This document shows positions 17,946 through 26,625 of a DNA stretch of 64,000 nucleotides, in pieces (position 1 is the stretch's first letter; each line of letters begins with the position of its first letter). Below the pieces are notes generated by a model. That model saw only the letters and a list, made by a program, of their open reading frames with translations, did not search any database and was not told where the DNA came from. The translations under genes and the position numbers were made by a program. This DNA comes from Teichococcus vastitatis (GTDB lineage: Bacteria; Pseudomonadota; Alphaproteobacteria; Acetobacterales; Acetobacteraceae): assembly GCF_003604215.1 (NCBI RefSeq), contig NZ_QXGS01000002.1, forward strand, positions 310,001 through 374,000, written 5' to 3'.

Positions 17946-17974
17946 TTGCACGCGACCTTGGCCTCGACTAGAAG
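17946..17974 (+). promoter_or_regulatory. candidate sigma70 promoter for pheA
   Basis: TTGCAC (17946-17951) is separated by exactly 17 bases from TAGAAG (17969-17974). It lies about 90 bases upstream of the pheA ATG in the gap shared with the divergent cytochrome gene. Both hexamers deviate from consensus by two or three bases. Confidence 0.45.
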
Positions 17975-18062
17975 CCCATCGACCATAAGGGGTGGCGGCG
18001 GGCGCATCAATACGTTGCACCGCACGCGGGTATCCAGCCCCGCCAGGGACGGAGCCGATGCG

Positions 18063-18947
18063 ATGACCAACGCGGACACCAACGGGGCGGGCGGCATGAT
18101 CGCCTTCCAGGGCGTGCCGGGCGCTTATTCCGATCTCGCCTGCCGCAGCGCCTATCCGGGCTGGACCACCCTGCCATGCCCGTCCTTCGAGTCGGCCATG
18201 GAAGCGGTGCGGGATTCGCGCGCCGCCCTGGCCATGCTGCCCTGCGAGAACTCGCTGGCGGGGCGGGTGCCGGACATCCACCGCATGCTGCCCGATTCGG
18301 GCCTGTTCGTGATCGGCGAGCATTACCAGCGGGTCGAGCACTGCCTGCTGGCGCACAAGGGCGCCACGCTGGACGGGCTGAAGCGCGCCCACAGCCATCC
18401 CGTGGCACTGGGCCAAGTGCTGAACCTGCTGCGCGAGCGCAAGCTGCAGCCGGTGATCGAGGCCGACACCGCCGGCGCCGCCAAGCTGCTGGCCGAGGCG
18501 CACAGCCTGGAGGACGCCGCCATCGCCTCCTCGCTGGCCGGCGAGATCTACGGGCTGGACATCCTGCTGCGCAACGTCGAGGACGCGGCGCACAACACCA
18601 CGCGATTCTACGTCATGGCGCGGCAGCCGCGATTGCCGCCGGCCGAGGCGCCGGACACCGTGACCACCTTCGTGTTCCGCGTCCGCAACATCCCGGCGGC
18701 GCTGTACAAGGCGCTGGGCGGCTTCGCCACCAACGGCGTCAACATGACCAAGCTGGAAAGCTACATGCTGGACGGCCAGTTCACCGCCACGCAGTTCCTG
18801 TGCGACGTGGACGGCCATCCCGACCACCCGCCGGTGAAGCGGGCGCTGGAGGAACTGGCCTTCTTCTCGCGCGAGCTGCGCATCCTCGGCTCCTACCCCG
18901 CGCATCCCTACCGGCTGGGGCAGGCGGCGGGGCAGGGCGCGGACTGA
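18063..18947 (+). CDS. pheA: prephenate dehydratase
   Basis: A 294-residue monofunctional enzyme converting prephenate to phenylpyruvate for phenylalanine synthesis. The catalytic part has IAFQGVPGAYSDLA, PCPSFESAMEAV, the conserved PCENSLAGRVPDI and the NTTRFYVMA motif with the key Thr. The C-terminal ACT regulatory domain (about 200-285) contains FVFRVRNIPAALYKALGGFA and NMTKLESYM, the phenylalanine-binding ESxP-like region, so feedback inhibition is expected. The ATG at 18063 is preferred over further upstream codons that lack conservation. No chorismate mutase domain is fused. Confidence 0.95.
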   Translation: MTNADTNGAGGMIAFQGVPGAYSDLACRSAYPGWTTLPCPSFESAMEAVRDSRAALAMLPCENSLAGRVPDIHRMLPDSGLFVIGEHYQRVEHCLLAHKGATLDGLKRAHSHPVALGQVLNLLRERKLQPVIEADTAGAAKLLAEAHSLEDAAIASSLAGEIYGLDILLRNVEDAAHNTTRFYVMARQPRLPPAEAPDTVTTFVFRVRNIPAALYKALGGFATNGVNMTKLESYMLDGQFTATQFLCDVDGHPDHPPVKRALEELAFFSRELRILGSYPAHPYRLGQAAGQGAD

Positions 18948-18971
18948 GCGCACCCCGTCCACCGCCGCTTG

Positions 18972-18988
18972 GCCGGCGCTACGCCGGC
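18972..18988. terminator. bidirectional hairpin between pheA and the GST gene
   Basis: GCCGGCG and CGCCGGC form perfect 7-bp arms around a CTA loop that includes the GST stop codon. It lies between the converging pheA and GST genes. There is no T-tract, so termination is inferred from position and strength. Confidence 0.5.
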
Positions 18989-19635
18989 TCCTTCTCGCGC
19001 TCCGCCATCATCGCCTGGAAGGCCGGGCGGGACTGGCACGCCGCGATCCAGGCGCCGACCGCCGGATATGCCTGGAACAGCGCGGCGTCGCCCTGGGCGT
19101 AGCGCAGGATCTCGGCGGCATTCAGGTCGGCCACGGTGAAGCGGCCGCCCACCAGCCAGCCGCCGCCCGCCTGCAGCGCGGTGTCCAGCGCGGCGAAGGG
19201 GCGGGCCAGCGTCGCCGCCGCAGCGGCGGCCTTGGCCGCGTCGTGCTTCGGGCCGGCCGGGCGGTGCGTCTGGATCTGCAGGCTGAACGGCTCCACCTCC
19301 GTGGCCGCCCAGAAGGCCCACTGGCTCATCAGCGCGTCCTCCACCGCATCGCGCGGGGCGAGCTCGCCGCCATGCTTGCGTGCCAGGTAGAGGTTGATGG
19401 CCAGCGACTCGTACAGCACCAGCCCGTCATCGGCGATCACCGGAACCCGGCCATTCGGGTTCAGCGCCAGGAAATCGGGCGAAGCGGTGTTGAACGGGGC
19501 ATCCGCCGCGGCCGGGTCGGGCAGGCGGTAGGACTGGATCACCGGCACATGTTCGAAGGCAAGGCCCAGCTCGCGGGCCAGCCACACGGTGCGCGTCGCG
19601 CGGGAGCGCAGCACGCCATAGATCGTCAGCGCCAT
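18979..19635 (-). CDS. glutathione S-transferase
   Basis: A 218-residue GST. The N-terminal thioredoxin-like domain starts [20 protein letters not shown], with the early Ser in a position compatible with the catalytic residue, and includes [20 protein letters not shown] (cis-Pro and the Glu-Ser glutathione-binding pair). The helical domain follows with [20 protein letters not shown], the N-capping/hydrophobic-staple motif. Upstream in-frame extension to 19824 was rejected because the family start is at MALTIYG. The substrate is unknown. It converges on pheA. Confidence 0.9.
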   Translation of the reverse strand: MALTIYGVLRSRATRTVWLARELGLAFEHVPVIQSYRLPDPAAADAPFNTASPDFLALNPNGRVPVIADDGLVLYESLAINLYLARKHGGELAPRDAVEDALMSQWAFWAATEVEPFSLQIQTHRPAGPKHDAAKAAAAAATLARPFAALDTALQAGGGWLVGGRFTVADLNAAEILRYAQGDAALFQAYPAVGAWIAACQSRPAFQAMMAEREKEPA

Positions 19636-19801
19636 TCTCGGCCTTCCTTGCATCATCGGGCGGCGCAGCCTGCCCGCGCCGGGGCATGGCGGCAACCCGC
19701 CATGGGGCACGCGAACAGGGGGGGCGCGAACGGATCGGGACCTCGCCCTCGGCGGCGCTTTCTGGCAAGCAGCCCGCTTCATTCGCAACGGGAGCCCCGG
19801 C

Positions 19802-20227
19802 ATGGCCGACATCGCCATCGACATCGGCGGAGAAATCTTTCACGCCTTCTTCGAGGACAAGGACGCGCCCAAGACCTGCGCGCGCTTCCGCCAGCTGCTG
19901 CCCTACCGGGACCGCATCATCCATGTGCGCTGGAGCGGCGAGGCCTGCTGGATTCCGATGGGCGAGCGCGACCTGTCGATCGGCTACGAGAACGCCACCT
20001 CCTATCCTGCGCCGGGCCAGATCATCGTGCATCCGGGCCAGATCACCGGCGTGTCGGAAACCGAGATCCTGGTGGCCTACGGCCCCTGCTGCTTCGCCAG
20101 CAAGGCGGGTCAGCTCGCCGGCAACCATTTCCTGACCATCCGCGAGGGGCTGGACCGCCTCGCGACCGTGTGCCGCTCCGTGCTGTGGGACGGCAACAAG
20201 CCGATCGTGTTCTCGGCCGGGGGCTGA
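19802..20227 (+). CDS. DUF3830 family cyclophilin-like protein
   Basis: A 141-residue protein matching DUF3830: [47 protein letters not shown] and [16 protein letters not shown]. The fold is related to cyclophilin-like beta barrels. Members are common in alphaproteobacteria near hydantoin or amidase genes, but no such gene is adjacent here. The start ATG at 19802 is preceded by GGGAGC and gives the family-length protein. The function of the family is not known. Confidence 0.85.
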   Translation: MADIAIDIGGEIFHAFFEDKDAPKTCARFRQLLPYRDRIIHVRWSGEACWIPMGERDLSIGYENATSYPAPGQIIVHPGQITGVSETEILVAYGPCCFASKAGQLAGNHFLTIREGLDRLATVCRSVLWDGNKPIVFSAGG

Positions 20228-20228
20228 G

Positions 20229-20251
20229 GCGCCGCCGGCCCGGAACGGCGC
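20229..20251. terminator. candidate hairpin between DUF3830 and GNAT genes
   Basis: GCGCCG and CGGCGC form 6-bp arms around an 11-base GC-rich loop immediately after the DUF3830 stop, between two converging genes. The stem is short, so confidence is modest. Confidence 0.35.
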
Positions 20252-20270
20252 ACGGCGCTGCCGCCTCGCG

Positions 20271-20723
20271 TCAGCGCGGCTTGCTCATGAAGCGGTGCGG
20301 GATCCCGGCGTCGAGGAACTCGCCGCCTTCCGCAGCGTAGCCCAGCTTCTCGTAGAACAGGATGGCATGGGTCTGCGCCTCCAGCACGAAGCGGCGCACC
20401 CCGGCGAGCGCGGGATCGGCCTCCACCGCGCGCATCAGCGCGGCGCCCAGGCCGGTGCCGCGCGCCGACTGCCGCACCGCGACGCGGCCGATCTTGGCAG
20501 TGGCGCCCCCGTCCTTCAGCAGCACGCGGGCGGTGGCGGCCGGCGCGCCCTCGCGCAGCGCCAGGAAATGCAGGGCGGTGGCATCGTGCTCGTCGATCTC
20601 GATCTCGGCGGGAACATTCTGTTCCCGCACGAAAACCTCCATGCGGATCGCCATGCAGGCCTCCACCGAGGCGGGGTCGGTGGCGCGGAAGATGGCGGGG
20701 GGCGTCGTTGGCGTCGTCGTCAT
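20271..20723 (-). CDS. GNAT family N-acetyltransferase
   Basis: A 150-residue GNAT protein. RATDPASVEACMAIRMEVF forms the N-terminal helix pair, KIGRVAVRQSARGTGLGAAL is motif A with the acetyl-CoA pyrophosphate loop, and VLEAQTHAILFYEKLGY is motif B with the conserved Tyr. The start ATG at 20721-20723 (MTTTPTTPP) gives a normal length; a start four codons earlier is possible. The acceptor substrate is unknown. A gap of 166 bases separates it from the small divergent disordered-protein gene. Confidence 0.85.
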   Translation of the reverse strand: MTTTPTTPPAIFRATDPASVEACMAIRMEVFVREQNVPAEIEIDEHDATALHFLALREGAPAATARVLLKDGGATAKIGRVAVRQSARGTGLGAALMRAVEADPALAGVRRFVLEAQTHAILFYEKLGYAAEGGEFLDAGIPHRFMSKPR

Positions 20724-20889
20724 GACGCAGGGCATGCACCGCGCGGCGCCGCAAGAAAAGTCCCGGCCCGCGACGCGCCGCTGGTCCGCCGCCGCCGGGC
20801 GGGTCGGCCGACATCCCGCCCCTGCCGATGATGCGCGGCATGCAGCCCGCAGGCCTGCCATGCGTTGCCCGGCAAAGGAGATCCCGGCC

Positions 20890-21084
20890 ATGCCCGACAC
20901 CCCGCCCGACGACCCGATGCAGCGCCCGGCACGGGAGCGGCCCGGCAACCACCCCAATGCCGCGCCCGGCGAGCATCCCGATCCCCGCGCCGCGCAGCCC
21001 GGGCCACGCCCCGGCGAGCCGGACCTGCAGGGTGGTCCCGCCGGTGCCGGCTCCACCGGCGGCACCGGCGACAGCCGCGGCTGA
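20890..21084 (+). CDS. small disordered Pro/Gly-rich protein
   Basis: A 64-residue frame with a strong Shine-Dalgarno AAAGGAG (20874-20880) nine bases before the ATG. The product is rich in Pro, Gly, Arg and Asp with no hydrophobic segment (starts MPDTPPDDPMQRPARERPG, ends with GAGSTGGTGDSRG), so it is predicted to be disordered and cytosolic. No family is recognised. It diverges from the GNAT gene and converges with the SLBB exporter gene. The ribosome site argues for real translation; the function is unknown. Confidence 0.5.
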   Translation: MPDTPPDDPMQRPARERPGNHPNAAPGEHPDPRAAQPGPRPGEPDLQGGPAGAGSTGGTGDSRG

Positions 21085-21102
21085 CCCGCATCCGGCGCCG
21101 GA

Positions 21103-23961
21103 TCAGCGCGACGAGCGGGAAATCACCGACAATGCCGCCGCGCTGATGGACAGCTGCCCCAGGGTTTGCGTCAGGTCGCGGATGAAGCCCCAGGTCTCGT
21201 AGGGACTGGGATCCTGCGGCACCACCACGAGGCTGCCGGGCGGGATCGGCGGCCCGCCGGCCTGCCAGGCGCCGAGCCCCGCCGGCACGCTCTGCCCGTT
21301 GGGCAGCACCACGAAGGCGCGCCCCCCGTCGGCGAAGCGCTGCTGCCCGCCCGAGGCCCGCACGTATTCGGCGGCCTTCCAGCCGGAGGTGAATTGCAAG
21401 CTGCCCGGGTTCAGCACGGCGCCCACCACCGTGACCTCGTTCGGGCGCTTCGGGATGGCGATCAGGTCGCCCGGCTCCAGCAGCACGTCGAGTTCCGGCC
21501 GTGCCGCCAGGATCACCGGGTTGGCTTCCACCACCATGCGGCCGGCGGCGCGCGCCTCGCGCAGCGCCCCGGCCATCTCCCGCCCCGCCGTGATGGCACC
21601 GCCGAGATCGAGCCCGCTTGCCTTGGAGCCGGCCACGGCCTGCCCGGCCGCCACCTGGATCAGGCTCTGCTCCAGCTCCCGCGCGGTGCGGTTGAAGCCT
21701 TCCTGCTGCTTCTGCCGCACACTGTCGCGGGTGAACACCGCGCCATAGGGATAGGCCTGGGGCGACAGCCCGCCGGCACGGGCGATCAGCTCCGACAGGC
21801 GCTCGCCGCGCCGGATGTCGTAGATGCCGGGGCGCAGGAACTCGCCCACCAGCGTCACCGGGCCGCTGTCGCGGTCGCCGAAGCCGCGCGGGATGCGGAT
21901 GCCGTCGCGCGGCGACAGCCGCACCGCGGCGAAATTGCCGGAGCGCAGGTCGAGCAGGGTGCGCTGCAGGGAGATGGCGCCGGCCTGTTCCAGCGGCTCG
22001 CGCGACAGCTCCACCGCCGACAGATCGGCCGTGTCGGTATGGCCGCCGGCCGCCGCCAGCACCTGGTCGAGGCCGGTGTTGTCCAGGATCGGGTACAGGC
22101 CCGGCAGCCGCGCCTCACCGGACACCAGCACGGCCTGGTCGAGCAGGAAGGGCAGCAGCGCCGGGTAATCCAGAAACACCTGCGGGCAGGGCGGAGCGCC
22201 GAGGTCGGGGAAGCCGGCCCCCCGCACATGCGCGAAGCGCACGGGGGAGGAGCGGGCGGCGATGGCCAGGGATTGCAGCGCCGGGCATTCGGCGGACGCG
22301 GCCGGGGCGGATGGCAGCGGCACCCCTGCCGCGCCGGGTGCCGCCACCGGCATCGCCGCCGGCGGCGACACCGATGCCAGTTCGCCGCGCAGCGCCCGCT
22401 GCACCGGCGGGCTGGCCAGCCACAGGATGTCGGCCTGGGACAACAGGATGACCTCGTCATCCTCGCGCAGCGGCAGCTCGGCCTGGCGCTGCAGCACACG
22501 GCCGAGGTCGAAGGCGCTGAAACGGCGCACCCGCGTCGCCGGGTCGACCCGCCATACCACGCCGAGCCGCACATAGGGATCCGTCCGCACCAGGCGCGGA
22601 TCGGCCAGCAGGCCGCGCAGCCCGCCCCCTGCCGGGCGCAGCAGCGGCTGCACCACGTGGCCCACCACCCGCACCTGCCCGGCGGCGACGTTGAGCCCGG
22701 CCTGCACTACCACCGCGTCGCCGCGCCGCAGCCGCGCCTGGGCATTCACGTCCGACAGGCTGCGGCGCCCGGCAGGGTCGGTGCCGTGCAGCAGGAAGCG
22801 GTTGCCGGCGGGGCGCAGCGCCTCGCCGCCCAGGCGCAACAGGCTGGAAACCGGCAGGGCGGCCACGCCGGCCGGCAATTCATAGATGCCCGGCCGCGTT
22901 ACCTCGCCCGCCACCGCCACCGTGGGGCCGAGCGGCGGCACCACCACGCGCTCGCCCTCGCGCAGGCGCAGGTCGGGCTGGCCGGGCTCTGAGCCGATCA
23001 CGCTGTACAGGTCGATCACCCGGCCGCCGCGCGGCCCCTCGACGCGGATCGCGCGCAGCGAGCCGCTGCGCTTCACCCCGCCCGCATGGCCCAGCACGTC
23101 CAGCACCGAGGCCAGCGCGGGCAGGGCCTGCAGCCCGGGCCGCATCACCTCTCCGGCGACAAACACGCCGATCTGCCGCAACTGGCCCACCGAAACGAAG
23201 GCTTCCGAGCCGCCCAGCTCGCGCGCCACCCGCTCCTCGATCTCGGCGCGCAATTCGCGCAAGGTGCGGCCGGCGGCGGAGAACGGGGCGAGGTCGGGCA
23301 GCATCAGCGTGCCGTCTCGGGTGATCCGCAGCGTCTGGTTCTGCCGCGTGCGGCCGCGGATCGACACCAGCACCTCGTCATCGCGGCCGAGGACGTAGTC
23401 ATCCGGCAGGCCGCCGGACACCGGCGCGGCGGGCGCCGACAATAGGTCGCGGAAGGTGTCGTAGCCGAACTGCCGCAGCGGCGGCGTGCCCGGGGGCAGG
23501 CCCGCGGCGGAGTCGAGTCGCGCGGCGAAGAAGGCTTCGGTCTGCGACAAGGGCTCGGCGAAAGCCGCGCCGGCCATCGGCGGCTGTGCCGGGTGCGGCG
23601 GTGGCGCCAGGGTGGCGGGCGGCGCGGAAGGCACCGGGGCCGGCGCATGGCGCGAGCCGGTGGCCTCCAGGATCCGCTGCATGATGTCCTGCTGCACCGC
23701 CGGCGGCAGGGCGGGCAGCGGCAGGCCGCCCGGCAGCACGGAGGGCAGGGAGGGCGGCGACAGCCAGGGACTCGGCACCTCGCCGCCGGGGGCCGGCTGC
23801 GCCAGGGCGGGCGCCAGCCGCGTGCCCAGCAGGATGCCCGCCATCAGCAGCCGGGCAGCGCGGCACGGAAGGGCCGCCACGATCCCCTTCTGGGACCGGG
23901 CAGCCGGATCGGCGGGGCGGGACACGGTTTCGACGCCACCTTGCAGCGCGGGCAGCATCAT
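21103..23961 (-). CDS. SLBB-domain outer-membrane polysaccharide export protein (Wza-like)
   Basis: A 952-residue exporter. A signal peptide runs to about residue 54 (MAGILLGTRLAPALAQ), followed by a Pro-rich linker. The Poly_export domain is at about 185-260 (DYVLGRDDEVLVSIRG, then FSAAGRTLRELRAEIEERV). At least four SLBB repeats follow, each with a GEV/GEF-RPG-Y pattern, for instance VAGEVTRPGIYELPAG and LVGEFLRPGIYDIRRGE. No Cys lipobox is obvious. It should form the outer-membrane conduit for the polysaccharide made by the divergent operon starting at 24 kb. The 40-60 base gap between them must carry both promoters. Confidence 0.9.
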   Translation of the reverse strand: MMLPALQGGVETVSRPADPAARSQKGIVAALPCRAARLLMAGILLGTRLAPALAQPAPGGEVPSPWLSPPSLPSVLPGGLPLPALPPAVQQDIMQRILEATGSRHAPAPVPSAPPATLAPPPHPAQPPMAGAAFAEPLSQTEAFFAARLDSAAGLPPGTPPLRQFGYDTFRDLLSAPAAPVSGGLPDDYVLGRDDEVLVSIRGRTRQNQTLRITRDGTLMLPDLAPFSAAGRTLRELRAEIEERVARELGGSEAFVSVGQLRQIGVFVAGEVMRPGLQALPALASVLDVLGHAGGVKRSGSLRAIRVEGPRGGRVIDLYSVIGSEPGQPDLRLREGERVVVPPLGPTVAVAGEVTRPGIYELPAGVAALPVSSLLRLGGEALRPAGNRFLLHGTDPAGRRSLSDVNAQARLRRGDAVVVQAGLNVAAGQVRVVGHVVQPLLRPAGGGLRGLLADPRLVRTDPYVRLGVVWRVDPATRVRRFSAFDLGRVLQRQAELPLREDDEVILLSQADILWLASPPVQRALRGELASVSPPAAMPVAAPGAAGVPLPSAPAASAECPALQSLAIAARSSPVRFAHVRGAGFPDLGAPPCPQVFLDYPALLPFLLDQAVLVSGEARLPGLYPILDNTGLDQVLAAAGGHTDTADLSAVELSREPLEQAGAISLQRTLLDLRSGNFAAVRLSPRDGIRIPRGFGDRDSGPVTLVGEFLRPGIYDIRRGERLSELIARAGGLSPQAYPYGAVFTRDSVRQKQQEGFNRTARELEQSLIQVAAGQAVAGSKASGLDLGGAITAGREMAGALREARAAGRMVVEANPVILAARPELDVLLEPGDLIAIPKRPNEVTVVGAVLNPGSLQFTSGWKAAEYVRASGGQQRFADGGRAFVVLPNGQSVPAGLGAWQAGGPPIPPGSLVVVPQDPSPYETWGFIRDLTQTLGQLSISAAALSVISRSSR

Positions 23962-24002
23962 GCCGCTCGCAAAAACGTGATGCTTGGCTTACCATTTCCT
24001 GT

Positions 24003-25760
24003 ATGCCGATCCAAGGCCGCAATATGTCCTCGGCGAGAACCCTACTGCTGGTCGATACTGCCCGGCGGATCGGCCCTCGCCCCTTGACCTTCTACGCCCT
24101 GCACAAGCTGGGCCAGGCCGCCGGCCTGCCGCAGCGCCGGCTGCGGCCGGACGCGCCGCCGCGCCTGGAAGGCGGGGTGCTGCCGCCGCGCCTGCCGCCA
24201 CCCCCGGAGCTGCCGCCCGCGCATCGGGCACGACTCCGCGCCGCGGCGGCGGCGCTGCCTCCGGCCGTTCATCACGGCCCCTTCGATCCCGCCGGCGGCG
24301 CCCTCGGCCTGGACCTGTTCCGCGCCGGTGACGTGCGCCCCGTGTGGGAGGTGAACCGCCTAGCGTGGCTGCCGCTGCTGGTGCAGGCGGAGCGGCTGTG
24401 GCCGGGCGAGGGCTACCGGGCGCTGCTGTCGGAGCGCCTGCAGGCGTGGTGCCACGCCAACCCGCCCTTTCGCGGGCCGAACTGGGCCTGCGGGCAGGAA
24501 GCCGCGTTGCGGGCGCTGAACCTGGCGCTGGCGCTGCTGCTCGCCGGCGCGGCCGAGGCGCCTTCCGCGGCGGCGCGGGAGGTGCTGCGGCTGCATGCGC
24601 GGCGCATCGCCGCCACCCGCGCCTATGCCCGCGCGCAGGACAACAACCACGGCATCAGCGAGCCGGCCGGGCTGCTGGTCTGCGGCTGGCTGCTGGGCGA
24701 GGCCGGCACGGCGCGCCGCGCGGCGCGCGCCCTGTCGGCGGCGGTGGCGCGGCTGGTGGCGCCGGATGGCGGCTTCGCGCAGGTGTCCACCGGTTATCAC
24801 CGCCTGCTGCTGGACACGCTGGCGGTGGTGGAAGCGCTGCGCCGCGCCCTGCGGCGGCCACCGCTGCCGGCGCCCTTCGCCGCCCGCGCCGCCGCCGCCG
24901 CGCACTGGCTGGCGCGGCTGGTGGCGGATGATGGCGCGCTGCCGCGACTCGGCCACCAGGATGGCTCGGCGCTGGCGGACCTGTCGCTGGGCGGGCCGGA
25001 AGATGCGCGCGGCAGCGCCGAGCGCGCGCTGCGCCTGTTCGCCGGCGGATCGGCCGGCTTCCAGGAGGACGCCGGATGCCGGTGGCTCGGCCTGGAGGAG
25101 GCGGTGGCGGTGCCGCGCCCGGCGGCTTGGCGGGCCAGCGGCAGCATGGGCTGGGAAGCCGGCGGCGCCCGCGCGCTGCTGCGCACCGGACCGCTGCGTT
25201 TCCGCCCCGGGCAGGCCGACCTGCTGCACCTGGAGCTGTGGGACGGCACCCGCCCGGTGTTCGCCGATGCCGGCACCGGCGCCTACAACCCGCCCGAAGC
25301 GCAACAATGGTGGCTCGACTACTTCCCCTCCGCCGCCGCGCACAACACCATCACCTTCGACGGGCGCGAGCCGATGCCGCGGCTGTCGCGCTTCCTGCTG
25401 GCCCGCTGGCCGCGCCTGCGGCCCCTGCCGGATGGCGCGGCGCTGCGCGACGCGCGGAACAACAGCCACCGCCGCACCGTGCGGGCGGAGGGGCGCCACT
25501 GGCTGATCGAGGACCGGGTGGCCGGCCCGTTCCGCGCGCTGGAGCTGCGCTGGCGTCTCGGCCCCGGTGAGTGGCGGCTGGACGGGCAGGGAGCCTGCGG
25601 CCCCGCCCTGCTGCGCATCGAGGCCGACGCGCCGCTGGTGGTAGCACTGGAGCCCGGATGGGAAAGCCCCGCCTATGGCGAGGCGCGGCCCTGCACGGTG
25701 CTGGTGGCGCGCGCCGCGGCGCCGGTGCGCTGCCTGCTCAGCCGGGTGGCGCTGCCGTGA
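24003..25760 (+). CDS. heparinase II/III family protein
   Basis: A 585-residue protein. The all-alpha toroid N-terminal part contains NRLAWLPLLVQAERLWPGEG, GPNWACGQEAALRALNLALA, DNNHGISEPAGLLVCGWLLG and STGYHRLLLDTLAVVEAL, then the beta-sandwich part has DGTRPVFADAGTGAYN and AAAHNTITFDGREPMP. These are typical of heparinase II/III-like polysaccharide lyases in exopolysaccharide loci. No signal peptide is seen, which is unusual for a lyase; starts at 24003 or 24024 are both possible. It may trim or modify the nascent polymer, but activity is unproven. First gene of the polysaccharide operon. Confidence 0.82.
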   Translation: MPIQGRNMSSARTLLLVDTARRIGPRPLTFYALHKLGQAAGLPQRRLRPDAPPRLEGGVLPPRLPPPPELPPAHRARLRAAAAALPPAVHHGPFDPAGGALGLDLFRAGDVRPVWEVNRLAWLPLLVQAERLWPGEGYRALLSERLQAWCHANPPFRGPNWACGQEAALRALNLALALLLAGAAEAPSAAAREVLRLHARRIAATRAYARAQDNNHGISEPAGLLVCGWLLGEAGTARRAARALSAAVARLVAPDGGFAQVSTGYHRLLLDTLAVVEALRRALRRPPLPAPFAARAAAAAHWLARLVADDGALPRLGHQDGSALADLSLGGPEDARGSAERALRLFAGGSAGFQEDAGCRWLGLEEAVAVPRPAAWRASGSMGWEAGGARALLRTGPLRFRPGQADLLHLELWDGTRPVFADAGTGAYNPPEAQQWWLDYFPSAAAHNTITFDGREPMPRLSRFLLARWPRLRPLPDGAALRDARNNSHRRTVRAEGRHWLIEDRVAGPFRALELRWRLGPGEWRLDGQGACGPALLRIEADAPLVVALEPGWESPAYGEARPCTVLVARAAAPVRCLLSRVALP

Positions 25761-25773
25761 CCATCGCGCCCTG

Positions 25774-26625
25774 ATGCCGCTGCATCACCTCCTGCGCGGC
25801 GTGCTGCGCCTGTGGCGCTGGCTATTGCCGGCGCTGCTGCTGATGCTCGGGCTCGGCGGGGCGGTGATCCTGAACTGGCCGCGCGCCTACCTGGCCGAGG
25901 CGGTGGTGGCGCCGGCCGAAACCACGGGCGTCGCGGTGTCCACCCTGATCTCGGCCAATGGCCTGACGCCGGGCAGCCTGCTGGACACCCGCCCGGGCGG
26001 CAATTTCGCCGTCTACCTGTCGGCGCTGCGCAGTCCCGAGGCGGCGGCGATGCTGGCGCGCGATACCGCCATCCTGGCCGATCTGGCGGCGCAGGGCGAG
26101 GCCGGGCTGCTGGCCCCGCTGAAGCAGCTTCTCGGTCTTGGCCGGGCGCCCGACGGGGATGACGTGGAGCGCTGGCTCGACCGCAACTTGGCGGTGACCC
26201 AGTCGCTGGCTTCCGTGACCTGGACGCTGGAGCTGGCGCATCCGCGACGCGAGGCGGCGCTGGACGCCCTGGTCCGGCTGCACGGCTTCGCCGAGGCGCG
26301 GGTGCGGCAGGACCTGATGGCCGTGGCGCAGCGGCGCATCGCCGCGCTGGAAGGAAGGCTGGGGCAGGAGCGCGACATCTACGTCCGCACGCCGCTGTTC
26401 GAGCTGCTGGCGCAGCACCAGCGCATCGCCTTGGTACTGCGCGCGGACGAGGCGGTGGCCGCCCGCATGGTGTCGGGTCCGGGCGCGCCGCTGCGGCCCT
26501 CGCTGCCGAACCGGCCGCTGCTGCTGGCGCTGCTGCTGGTGGCGGCACCCCTGGCCTGCCTGTTCCTGGCCGCCTGCTGGGTGTTGCTGCGCGGGTCGCA
26601 GCCGCCGCGGCGCGCCGGCGCATGA
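25774..26625 (+). CDS. Wzz-like chain-length determinant / polysaccharide co-polymerase
   Basis: A 283-residue protein with two membrane spans, about 13-33 and 243-268, flanking a periplasmic region with helical segments (EAALDALVRLHGFAEARV, QRRIAALEGRLGQERDIY). The second span is preceded by a proline-rich stretch (PLRPSLPNRP), as in Wzz/PCP proteins. No C-terminal tyrosine kinase domain follows, so it is the PCP-1 or kinase-less type. It lies 13 bases after the heparinase gene and overlaps the Wzy-like gene by 4 bases. It probably controls polymer length with the Wzy-like protein. Confidence 0.75.
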   Translation: MPLHHLLRGVLRLWRWLLPALLLMLGLGGAVILNWPRAYLAEAVVAPAETTGVAVSTLISANGLTPGSLLDTRPGGNFAVYLSALRSPEAAAMLARDTAILADLAAQGEAGLLAPLKQLLGLGRAPDGDDVERWLDRNLAVTQSLASVTWTLELAHPRREAALDALVRLHGFAEARVRQDLMAVAQRRIAALEGRLGQERDIYVRTPLFELLAQHQRIALVLRADEAVAARMVSGPGAPLRPSLPNRPLLLALLLVAAPLACLFLAACWVLLRGSQPPRRAGA

